A DNA stretch of 7,047 bases from Acidithiobacillus montserratensis (GCF_018853465.1 NZ_JABBOU010000040.1:1-7047), one strand, 5' to 3'; positions 1 to 4,802 are shown, numbered from the stretch's first letter. Notes: generated from the sequence alone by a model not told the origin. Made by a program: numbers and translations.

Positions 1-357
1 AAAATAATTGCCGGGTGGAGGCGGCGGCGGTGCACCAGGTGGTGGCGGGGGTGGCGGCGGTGCTCCCGCCGGCATGGGCGGGGGTGGCGCAGGATAATAC
101 TGGTAGTACGATTGCGGGTAGTAGTACCACATCATGTACTGCGCATAGAGTGGCTGACTGTAATAGTTGGTATACGCTGAGGGCGGCTCAAAGTACCCGT
201 ATTGCTGGGGCATGCCCGTGTTGCCGAGATTGATTCCGAGATTTCCTAACATGATGCCGAGGTCAAACGGAGCAGCTAACGCTGGCGTAGCGAGTGATAA
301 AACACCCAAGCCTGCGAGGCCTATGGCGATACTGAGTACAATAGGTTTACGCGGCAT
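1..357 (-). CDS. Secreted Tyr/Pro-rich protein, C-terminus cut by window edge
   Basis: The reading frame is open from an ATG at 357 to the window edge (119 codons), so the C-terminus is missing. The start is supported by an AAGGGGA Shine-Dalgarno about six bases upstream. Residues 1-28 look like a Sec signal peptide: two basic residues near the N-terminus, a hydrophobic stretch (about 6-22) and an ALA-A cleavage site after residue 28. The mature part begins with a Gly/Leu/Asn-rich segment, then a Tyr-rich stretch (about 52-88, including YYY and QYY runs), then polyproline blocks interrupted by GA (about 89-116). It follows the lipoprotein gene on the same strand after a 57-base gap, and both proteins share a signal sequence plus polyproline tail, so they are probably one transcription unit with a cell-envelope role. 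No enzymatic domain is recognised; the function is unknown. Long proline runs would normally need EF-P for translation. Confidence 0.75.
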   Translation of the reverse strand, partial: MPRKPIVLSIAIGLAGLGVLSLATPALAAPFDLGIMLGNLGINLGNTGMPQQYGYFEPPSAYTNYYSQPLYAQYMMWYYYPQSYYQYYPAPPPPMPAGAPPPPPPPPGAPPPPPPGNYF

Positions 358-415
358 AGCAAATCCCCTTTTATTATTTTACTTGATAAAGCCGAATTTG
401 TTCCCAGAATGTTGC

Positions 416-625
416 TTATGGCGCAGGAGGTGGGGGGGGCGGCGGGGGCGGCGGATTACCGTAGCCATTGTTGTACTGACCAGGACCCTGGCCGGGAGGA
501 GGTGGTGGGGGAGGCGGCTGGTTATAACCCTGATTCCCATATCCGCCGTAGGGGCTAACAGCACAGCCTGACAGAGCCAAAACACCCAAGGCAATCACAG
601 CGATTCTTCCAGTTGAAGTAGGCAT
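416..625 (-). CDS. Small proline-rich lipoprotein
   Basis: This 69-residue protein has a classic lipoprotein signal: basic residue R7, a hydrophobic core (8-18) and a lipobox LSGC at 18-21, so Cys21 should be lipidated after signal peptidase II cleavage. Ala at the next position fits outer-membrane sorting in Gram-negative bacteria. The mature chain is only 49 residues and contains Gly/Tyr/Asn-rich spacers around two polyproline runs, one of eight and one of ten prolines, the latter almost at the C-terminus. An upstream in-frame ATG at 655 exists, but the ATG at 625 is preferred because GGAGGA lies seven bases before it and because it places the signal peptide at the N-terminus. It is followed on the same strand by a second exported proline-rich gene. 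Function is unknown; a structural or adhesive envelope role is only inference. Confidence 0.8.
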   Translation of the reverse strand: MPTSTGRIAVIALGVLALSGCAVSPYGGYGNQGYNQPPPPPPPPGQGPGQYNNGYGNPPPPPPPPPPAP

Positions 626-656
626 GGTATATTCCTCCGTATTTCTATCATACATG

Positions 657-685
657 AATATGCAGTGTCATGAGGAATTTATCAA
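657..685 (-). promoter_or_regulatory. Candidate promoter of the proline-rich gene pair
   Basis: On the minus strand TTGATA (685-680) and CATATT (662-657) are separated by 17 bases, matching five of six and four of six bases of the sigma-70 consensus. Transcription would start near 650, leaving a short leader with the GGAGGA ribosome site before the lipoprotein start at 625. This is a pattern match only. Confidence 0.4.
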
Positions 686-718
686 CGAACATACCGGGCC
701 ATGGGCTGGATTTTCTAT

Positions 719-747
719 ACAAGACAGAATGTATCATTCTGTCTTGT
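719..747. repeat. Perfect 13-bp inverted repeat, 3-bp centre
   Basis: ACAAGACAGAATG (719-731) and its exact reverse complement (735-747) flank the three bases TAT. It lies in the 210-base gap between the toxin gene end (836) and the lipoprotein start (625), upstream of the candidate lipoprotein promoter. There is no T-run after the stem on either strand, so it is not a standard intrinsic terminator; an operator or a terminator without U-tract are both possible. The rest of this gap shows no gene that I can support. Confidence 0.8.
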
Positions 748-835
748 GGGTGCTCGGACAGGACGGGCGGATGGCTTGATTTTGCTGGGTTCTTCATCTC
801 TCCGTGCGGGGCCTTTTTGCGACATTACGATGAGG

Positions 836-1132
836 CTACTCATTTTTGGTTGAAACCGGGAACTCACGGCGGGCATGCACCACGTTCACGATCTCAATGC
901 AGGTGGCCGTAACACGATAGAGCACTATGTAGTTTGGGTGCGCGACGATCTCACGCAAGCCCGGCACGCGATCGCTGATGCGGTACAGGTAGGGGTGCTC
1001 TGACAGTGGCAACACACAGACGCGCAGGCGTTCCCACAGACGTTCGGCTGCACTCACATCGTACTGACCGATGTAGTCTATGATAGTGGCTAGATCGGCG
1101 TTGGCAGACTCAAGCCAGAAGATGGGTAGCAT
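836..1132 (-). CDS. parE2: RelE/ParE-family toxin, ParE2-like
   Basis: This 98-residue protein has the ParE/RelE toxin layout: an N-terminal segment MLPIFWLESANADL with the family's 'W...A..DL..I..YI' helix pattern (about 6-22), a second helix (27-40), the PYLYR..DRVPGLREIV segment (47-63), and the strand pattern YIVLYRV..CIEIVNVVHARR (68-89). From memory it closely resembles ParE2 of the E. coli O157 paaR2-paaA2-parE2 module. Known ParE proteins poison DNA gyrase; the ParE2 branch is less clear about its target, so the target here is not asserted. Its ATG shares one base with the antitoxin's TGA, and no clear ribosome site precedes it, so translation is probably coupled to the antitoxin. The length is normal and no frameshift is seen. 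Confidence 0.88.
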   Translation of the reverse strand: MLPIFWLESANADLATIIDYIGQYDVSAAERLWERLRVCVLPLSEHPYLYRISDRVPGLREIVAHPNYIVLYRVTATCIEIVNVVHARREFPVSTKNE

Positions 1133-1320
1133 CAGGACGTTTTGCGCTGTCTGAGCCGTGCTAGTCGCTCGGCCATGCGTCGCTCAATCTCATCGTGCGG
1201 GATGCTCGGGCGCGGGTCGGCCATGCTAGCGGCAGTCTTGGCCTGCAGCCAAGCCGTGTAGCTGACCTCCTGCTCGGCGGTCTCAAACTCGGAGATGATA
1301 GAAGGTAAAACGGCATGCAT
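1132..1320 (-). CDS. paaA2: PaaA2-like antitoxin of the ParE2 toxin
   Basis: The 62-residue product carries SEFETAEQ..SY..WL..K..ASMADPRPSIPHDEIERRMAER (about 10-52), which I recognise as the PaaA2 / 'stability determinant' antitoxin family. PaaA2 proteins lack a separate DNA-binding domain and neutralise a ParE2 toxin by wrapping it. The start at 1320 is chosen over an upstream ATG at 1347 because AGGAG lies about eight bases before 1320 and because family members start at this point; the 1347 start has no good ribosome site. The antitoxin precedes and overlaps the toxin gene by one base, the usual order. In the E. coli O157 module a repressor, PaaR2, is encoded first; none is visible here, so how this operon is controlled is open. 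Confidence 0.87.
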   Translation of the reverse strand: MHAVLPSIISEFETAEQEVSYTAWLQAKTAASMADPRPSIPHDEIERRMAERLARLRQRKTS

Positions 1321-1609
1321 TCTGGGCGCTCCTCTGGTATCGATCATCAGCGAGGGTTTAAAGCCCCCATGCGGTCCCTGATGTCTATATTAGGCGTTTT
1401 TCCCCCTTGCAGGAACCATCCACAAATTCTGTGCGCCACCCTGTGGATGGAATCAGCAACACCGCAGAGAAGATCGAGAAAATTCCCGGCCTCAAAAAGC
1501 ATCATGCTCCGCTGGAATATCCAGGTCGCGCGCGCCCGTCACCGTGACAAGTCTCACAAACGATCCCGGACGGAAGGACCCATGCCGCCCGTATCATTAT
1601 CTAATCGCT
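1321..1609. other. Intergenic region without a supported gene
   Basis: This 289-base stretch separates the antitoxin start from the end of the next gene. It should contain the antitoxin promoter: TAATAT on the minus strand (1392-1387) is a possible -10, with only a poor -35. It holds the inverted repeat 1416-1450 described separately. Open frames across it on the plus strand lack a ribosome site and recognisable protein features, so I do not call a gene. Confidence 0.5.
1416..1450. repeat. 9-bp inverted repeat resembling facing DnaA boxes
   Basis: CCATCCACA (1416-1424) and TGTGGATGG (1442-1450) are perfect reverse complements, 17 bases apart. Each matches the DnaA box TTATCCACA at seven of nine positions. 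It lies upstream of the antitoxin gene and far from the iterons, so it may be a TA operator, a chance stem, or a DnaA-related site. Confidence 0.5.
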
Positions 1610-1930
1610 TCACCACCAATACGATAGAGCATTTGATTTGTCTGGCGCCATGACGGGGCCGTGATCCAAATCTCCCTCGCGGGAAAAACGGCTCAGGACC
1701 TGCTGATTTTCCCGCCGCTTTTTCCGATTGCAACTCCGCCGGAAGTACGAGGGCACCATCTCCATGGTGCGCTGGCTGTCCGAGTGAAATTTTGCCAGTC
1801 GTTTCCGTCCCTCTGGTGAATGGGGCGCAATCCGCTGACGCACCGAATATCGTGGGGCAATCCTGACCCAATCCGACAATACCCAACGATATTCGTATCG
1901 GGCGCTACGCCGCCGAATGGTTTTTGACAT
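1610..1930 (-). CDS. Small basic protein of unknown function, Trp-rich end
   Basis: This 106-residue, strongly basic protein begins MSKTIRRR and has a YEYRWVLSDW segment (12-21), an EGRKRLAKFHSD segment (40-51), a basic helix-like stretch (64-75), and ends SYWW. I recall related proteins of phages and plasmids with the same outline (TIRR start, KFHSD in the middle, YYW end), all without an assigned function. AGGAG lies seven bases before the ATG at 1930, and the next upstream gene ends 23 bases before it, so the two are probably cotranscribed. The high Arg/Lys content would suit nucleic-acid or ribonucleoprotein contact, but that is inference. A second open frame on the same strand (1554-1886) is a shadow. 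Confidence 0.75.
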   Translation of the reverse strand: MSKTIRRRSARYEYRWVLSDWVRIAPRYSVRQRIAPHSPEGRKRLAKFHSDSQRTMEMVPSYFRRSCNRKKRRENQQVLSRFSREGDLDHGPVMAPDKSNALSYWW

Positions 1931-1953
1931 GAAGTTTCTCCTGCTGTGAGTAG

Positions 1954-2211
1954 TTACTTCATGCCGCCCTCCTTTTCCTGGTCTTTTTTACGTTCTTGCA
2001 TCGTCTTCTCTCCAAAGTATTTTCGCGGATTACCGCACATCCAGCAGGAACAGGGGGTCGGCGTGTCAATCGCCTGCGCCCGCGTCCGCTGGTCGCCGGA
2101 CAAATCCCGATTCCAATGAAAGCGCCTGTTACACCACAACCGATGTCGGTGATGGCGCCGTATCGCCCTTGGCGGATAGGCCCCTTTTAAAATACCGCTG
2201 CGATCGGACAT
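1954..2211 (-). CDS. Small Cys-cluster protein, conserved hypothetical
   Basis: The 85-residue product has a basic N-terminal part with a His-rich patch (RRHHRHR, 18-24), then CSCWMCGNPRKYFGEKTMQER (about 54-74), and a highly charged Lys/Glu tail. The CxCxxCxNPR block is one I recall from many short bacterial and phage hypothetical proteins; three cysteines plus histidines could bind a metal such as zinc, but a fourth ligand is not obvious. GGAG lies eight bases before the ATG at 2211. It is followed after 23 bases by the Trp-rich small gene. Upstream lies a nested hairpin (2224-2272) and a candidate 19-codon leader frame that overlaps the first 25 bases of this gene, which could influence its translation. 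Confidence 0.75.
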   Translation of the reverse strand: MSDRSGILKGAYPPRAIRRHHRHRLWCNRRFHWNRDLSGDQRTRAQAIDTPTPCSCWMCGNPRKYFGEKTMQERKKDQEKEGGMK

Positions 2212-2246
2212 GACACACTCCGTGGCCGCATCGCAACCGTTCCCAA
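2187..2246 (-). CDS. Candidate 19-residue leader peptide (TTG start)
   Basis: On the minus strand a perfect AGGAGG (2260-2255) stands eight bases before a TTG (2246-2244). The frame then runs 19 codons to TAA at 2189-2187 and overlaps the start of the Cys-cluster gene in another frame. The ribosome site is the strongest in the neighbourhood and otherwise has no gene to serve. There is no homology argument, so this may be chance. Confidence 0.25.
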   Translation of the reverse strand: MGTVAMRPRSVSCPIAAVF

Positions 2247-2272
2247 AACGGTTTCCTCCTGGCGATGTGGCC
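2224..2272. repeat. Nested inverted repeats (possible mRNA hairpin)
   Basis: Outer arms GGCCGCATCGC (2224-2234) and GCGATGTGGCC (2262-2272) pair at ten of eleven positions; inside them AACCGTT (2235-2241) and AACGGTT (2247-2253) pair perfectly around five bases. In the minus-strand transcript this would form a bulged stem just upstream of the Cys-cluster gene, with AGGAGG in the bulge. No T-run follows, so it is not a standard terminator. Confidence 0.65.
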
Positions 2273-2362
2273 TATAGGGTGATCATGATTTTTCTCGCTT
2301 GTCGCTGATGGGACCCATAAAATTTCCTCTTGATGAGGTGCCCTGGAAATATGACCTGTTGC

Positions 2363-2599
2363 TCAGAACGGCTCCGGATCATCCATGGTGTAGCATCCAC
2401 CAAAATCATAGGCATCGAAAACCTCTTCAGCTACCGCATAGGGCGGCCCATTGAACCACGACGGATCCTCATAAACAGGCCTGCCGTTCTCGTGTGCTAT
2501 ATGGATAGCGGCGATGGTTCTGGTGCCAATATCCGTGCACCGCCAGGTGCCGGTCGCAGTTTTGAAGGATTCCCCTATTTTGAATTGCGCGTATTCCAA
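2363..2599 (-). CDS. Conserved small protein of unknown function
   Basis: This 78-residue acidic protein has the pattern QFKIGESFKTATGTWRCTDIGTRTIAAI (about 5-32) followed by EDPSWFNGPPYAVAEEVFDAYDF (about 44-66). I recall the TGxWRCTDxGTRTI and WFNGPPYAVAE blocks from many short proteobacterial hypothetical proteins, often in mobile regions, with no known function. The start is TTG at 2599, backed by AGGAG five bases upstream; no better ATG is present. It sits 39 bases after the preceding same-strand gene and 151 bases before the Cys-cluster gene. The N-terminal half looks like a small beta-rich fold from its strand-like alternation, but that is only an impression. Confidence 0.75.
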   Translation of the reverse strand: MEYAQFKIGESFKTATGTWRCTDIGTRTIAAIHIAHENGRPVYEDPSWFNGPPYAVAEEVFDAYDFGGCYTMDDPEPF

Positions 2600-2638
2600 T
2601 TTTTCTCCTGGGGCAATAGCTCTAACCGCAATAATGAA

Positions 2639-2944
2639 TTAGAGCAGTCGTGTGTCGTGTAGTCCCATTCTTCTCCACTTTTTCCAGTCACTCCAGGGGA
2701 TGCTCTGATGCCATTTGCGATGGGCCAACCTGCGGAGGCCTTGATGTTTGAGCCATACCTGCCGTCTTAAGGTACAACCCCGGCATCCTGTTTCGACATA
2801 ACGGCTAGGTGCACACAACCTGGAGCAGACACCAGGAGCATGGTCCCAGCAATAACCCCAATAGCGATGTGCCTTAAAGCGCGTTTGAATGTGAATAAAA
2901 GCGAATGAACCATTGCGCGGTTCGCATTTTCTGTGTTTTCTCAC
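2639..2944 (-). CDS. Possible small basic Cys/Trp-rich protein
   Basis: The frame gives 101 residues from a GTG at 2944, preceded by GGGGGA at about six to seven bases. A longer version from a TTG at 2989 lacks a ribosome site. The product is rich in Arg, His, Trp and Cys: HRYWGYCWDH (about 31-40), then several cysteines in a VCSRLC...CRGC pattern (about 44-63), then a basic Trp-containing tail (WHQSIPWSDWKKWRR). The composition is like that of the other small proteins beside it, and the position and strand fit the same array. I do not recognise the family. An antisense frame on the plus strand (2913-3200) is possible but overlaps the DUF2442-like gene and is less convincing. Confidence 0.5.
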   Translation of the reverse strand: MRKHRKCEPRNGSFAFIHIQTRFKAHRYWGYCWDHAPGVCSRLCAPSRYVETGCRGCTLRRQVWLKHQGLRRLAHRKWHQSIPWSDWKKWRRMGLHDTRLL

Positions 2945-3045
2945 GACCTGTCCCCCTGCGCGGGGCGATGCATTTCCCGCTTTATCCAAAACAGATAGCA
3001 GATCGGCAGAGGTCGCGGTACCGGCCCGCCGTTTGTCACCCGTTC

Positions 3046-3501
3046 TTACACCGATCCGGGATGGGTTAACGAGCGCGGGCGCCCACCTTTCTTGCCATTC
3101 TCACGAGATGCGGCAGCCTTTGCGAGCGTTCTCAAGCTACCGTTATAAGAAGCAGTTACCGTTTTTGCAACCTCCAGCAGCGGTTGACTCATGGCCATAA
3201 GTCCGGCGATAGAAACGTGCAAGTCTCGATCATTGAGGCACAACGCACTGCCGGCAAAACATAAACTCAGTTGCTGGAGTTCCCTCCCCGTGAGCGCTGC
3301 CAGCTCAGAATAGTTTTCTACTGGCAGAACGATCGCTGTCTGGTCGCCAAATGTGATCATCAGCGCACGCGTATCCGGCAGGTAGCGCAAGGACTGGGCA
3401 TGAATACTTCCCCTATGGCGACTTCGCCCTAGAGCCACAGCCCGCTGCAGCACTTCGGGCGTCACTACTTCATCAAAACCATTTTTTGCTTGAATCGTCA
3501 T
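3046..3501 (-). CDS. DUF2442-like protein, partner of the DUF4160 gene
   Basis: This 151-residue protein resembles the DUF2442 family: SLRYLPDTRALMITFGDQTAIVLPVENYSELAAL (about 37-70) matches the strand and loop order in which a 'ring' of short strands ends in an 'I.LP..NY.EL..L' element, and DRDLHVSIAGLM (91-102) matches the family's 'DeDi.v.gLL' end. A C-terminal extension finishes with ENGKKGGRPRS (134-144), a basic tail common in DUF2442 proteins. GGAG lies eight bases before the ATG, and the start overlaps the preceding gene's stop as ATGA, so the two are translationally coupled. DUF2442/DUF4160 pairs recur in bacterial genomes and have been suspected to be toxin-antitoxin-like, but I know of no proven mechanism. 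Confidence 0.78.
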   Translation of the reverse strand: MTIQAKNGFDEVVTPEVLQRAVALGRSRHRGSIHAQSLRYLPDTRALMITFGDQTAIVLPVENYSELAALTGRELQQLSLCFAGSALCLNDRDLHVSIAGLMAMSQPLLEVAKTVTASYNGSLRTLAKAAASRENGKKGGRPRSLTHPGSV

Positions 3502-3926
3502 AATTGGATCTCCAAGGGCAAGGGGTCGTCTGCCAAATGCAAAACCGTCATATTCCGCACGCCATCAAAACGACCGGATACAATCTGAACTGTACCGGGG
3601 CGCGCGCCTTTTGGGGTTACCACCGCCTGAGCAGCGGCATCCCAAAGTAAATTATCCAGGCAGAGGCCTTGGCGACTCTGCCACCAGAGTTTCCGAGCGC
3701 GGTGCAGGTTCTCCGCCCTCCTTATCGCTTGCCGAATTTCTTCCAGCAGTCCTGCGGAAGGTGATTCCTGGATAGGCATCACATCCCACAGACGTACCCC
3801 GTTGTGCCAGAAGCTGAACTCAAAGCGTGCATTCCAATCACCTGTTCCAACATGCACATGCGGTGGGCAGTGCTCGTTGCGCGTCAAAACTGCGATCAAC
3901 AACCCGCGATGCGTGCAGACTTTCAT
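3498..3926 (-). CDS. DUF4160-like protein
   Basis: The 142-residue product shows the DUF4160 signature NEHCPPHVHVGTGDWNARFEF (about 17-37), with the invariant-looking PPHVHV core; the His residues could be catalytic or metal-binding, but the activity is unknown. The family is usually about 80-100 residues, so the C-terminal part (roughly 90-142) is an extension. A TTG two codons upstream (3932) gives a slightly longer form, but the ATG at 3926 is preferred: a good promoter places the transcript start at about that ATG, and there is no Shine-Dalgarno at a proper distance. The gene overlaps the DUF2442-like gene by four bases (ATGA), indicating a two-gene operon. Confidence 0.78.
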   Translation of the reverse strand: MKVCTHRGLLIAVLTRNEHCPPHVHVGTGDWNARFEFSFWHNGVRLWDVMPIQESPSAGLLEEIRQAIRRAENLHRARKLWWQSRQGLCLDNLLWDAAAQAVVTPKGARPGTVQIVSGRFDGVRNMTVLHLADDPLPLEIQL

Positions 3927-3932
3927 ATTCAA

Positions 3933-3960
3933 ACTATAACCTATCGAACGGGTTTTTCAA
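3933..3960 (-). promoter_or_regulatory. Promoter of the DUF4160-DUF2442 operon
   Basis: On the minus strand TTGAAA (3960-3955) and TATAGT (3938-3933), each five of six to the sigma-70 consensus, are 16 bases apart. With usual spacing the transcript would start at or within a base or two of 3926, the A of the DUF4160 ATG, which would make the mRNA leaderless. Confidence 0.55.
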
Positions 3961-3978
3961 CTGCTAACCAAGAATATG

Positions 3979-4008
3979 GCCTCTCACAAACGAGGGTTTT
4001 TGAGAGGC
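3979..4008. repeat. Imperfect 30-bp palindrome in the divergent gap
   Basis: GCCTCTCA (3979-3986) pairs with TGAGAGGC (4001-4008), and after one mismatch AAAC (3988-3991) pairs with GTTT (3996-3999) around GAGG. It sits upstream of the DUF4160 promoter and some 120 bases before the resolvase start. No T-run follows on either strand. A regulator or recombinase site, or an old element end, are possible. Confidence 0.65.
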
Positions 4009-4085
4009 AGAACCCGCCACGGGCGCCATGACCAACAATCAACAGGATAGGATTCTCGAAAATCAGTCTTGAAATAACTTTCTTG

Positions 4086-4107
4086 ATTCATTACCGTCAT
4101 TATGAAT
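4086..4107. promoter_or_regulatory. Candidate resolvase-binding dyad (res-like)
   Basis: ATTCAT (4086-4091) and ATGAAT (4102-4107) form a dyad in an AT-rich stretch just upstream of the resolvase gene, where res sites of Tn3-type resolvases usually lie. Only one such dyad is clear and it does not match the Tn3 or Tn21 res consensus by eye, so the assignment is weak. Confidence 0.25.
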
Positions 4108-4130
4108 ATCGAGAGAGTCAGGAGAAAAAT

Positions 4131-4688
4131 ATGCTGATCGGTTATGCCCGGGTATCCACCCAGGACCAACATCTGGACCTGCAAAGGGAGGCACTGATCA
4201 AAGCCGGCTGCGAGAAGATCATGGAGGACCAGATTAGTGGTGCCCGTGCAGAGCGACCGGGCCTCGCTCAGGCGCTGGGAGATCTCCGCGCAGGGGATAC
4301 GCTGGTGGTCTGGAAGCTGGATCGTCTGGGACGCAGCGTGCGGAATCTGATCGACCTGGTCAGCAGCCTGCAAGCTCGGGACGTTCAGTTCAAAAGCCTG
4401 ACCGACGCCATCGATACCGGGACGCCATCGGGACGGTTTTTCTTTCATGTCATGGCCAGTCTGGCCGAGATGGAGCGGGATCTGACCATTGAACGCACTC
4501 GCGCCGGATTGGAGGCCGCCCGCAAGTTCGGGCGGATGCCGGGGAGAAAGCGGGTGATGACGGAGAGCAAGGTGGCATCGGCCAGGAAGCTTCTGGATAA
4601 CGGCACGCCACGCAGGGAGGTGGCCGAGCATCTTGGTGTCTCCTTGCCGACCCTCTATCGCTGGGTTCCGGGGGCTTCACGCCCTTAA
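4131..4688 (+). CDS. Serine recombinase, Tn3-type resolvase
   Basis: The 185-residue protein is a complete small serine resolvase. The catalytic domain opens GYARVSTQDQ with Arg7 and nucleophile Ser9, continues with DQISGARAERPGL (33-45) and WKLDRLGRS (61-69) carrying the conserved Asp64, Arg65 and Arg68, and reaches the long dimer helix MASLAEMERDLTIERTRAGLEAAR (108-131). A GRK.. linker leads to a C-terminal helix-turn-helix (about 143-180). The ATG at 4131 is preferred over one at 4083 because AGGAG lies six bases before it and the protein then starts at the normal family position. It excises or resolves directly repeated res sites; with no transposase or terminal repeats nearby and partition/replication genes just downstream, multimer resolution of the plasmid is the likely role. 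Confidence 0.92.
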   Translation: MLIGYARVSTQDQHLDLQREALIKAGCEKIMEDQISGARAERPGLAQALGDLRAGDTLVVWKLDRLGRSVRNLIDLVSSLQARDVQFKSLTDAIDTGTPSGRFFFHVMASLAEMERDLTIERTRAGLEAARKFGRMPGRKRVMTESKVASARKLLDNGTPRREVAEHLGVSLPTLYRWVPGASRP

Positions 4689-4738
4689 CGGGGGCTCCAT
4701 ATGCTGAATTCTCAAGTACGCAATCAATATTACCAAGC

Positions 4739-4768
4739 TTGACAACTATGCTTGCATACAAACATGAT
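4739..4768 (+). promoter_or_regulatory. Candidate parA promoter
   Basis: A perfect TTGACA (4739-4744) is followed after 18 bases by CATGAT (4763-4768), four of six to the -10 consensus; TAATGT at 4773-4778 is an alternative with poorer spacing. The promoter is embedded in repeated CATAC/GTATG elements (see the motif family), as expected if the partition protein represses it. Confidence 0.5.
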
Positions 4769-4790
4769 TGCATAATGTTTACTTGTATGG
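4748..4790. repeat. Partition-region 12-bp motifs, upstream group
   Basis: ATGCTTGCATAC (4748-4759) and TTACTTGTATGG (4779-4790) are copies of a degenerate motif of the form ATRCTTGYATRC. They flank and overlap the presumed -10 region of parA. In addition, CATAC-AAACAT (4755-4765) faces ATGTTT-actt-GTATG (4775-4789) as an interrupted inverted repeat. Proposed operator for the ribbon-helix-helix partition protein; inferred only from recurrence. Confidence 0.45.
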
Positions 4791-4802
4791 GAGTTTATTT
4801 GT

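Noticed and set aside
167..571. Plus-strand 134-codon frame across the polyproline genes
   Set aside because: It is antisense to two genes with clear signal peptides and ribosome sites; its Arg/Gly-rich stretch is just the complement of proline codons.
719..747. Reading the palindrome as an intrinsic terminator
   Set aside because: No run of T follows the stem on either strand, so it does not meet the usual pattern.
1381..1549. Plus-strand reading with a KIEKIPGLKKHH-like segment, considered as a gene remnant
   Set aside because: It has no start with a ribosome site, is short, and matches no family I recognise; chance open frame is the simpler view.
1554..1886. Minus-strand 110-codon frame
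   Set aside because: It overlaps the Trp-rich small gene (1610-1930) in another frame; the latter has a better ribosome site and recognisable blocks.
2913..3200. Plus-strand 95-codon frame
   Set aside because: It overlaps the end of the DUF2442-like gene and the small Cys/Trp-rich frame on the other strand; no ribosome site or known domain.
3984..4631. Minus-strand 215-codon frame
   Set aside because: It is antisense to the clearly recognised serine resolvase and has no protein features of its own.
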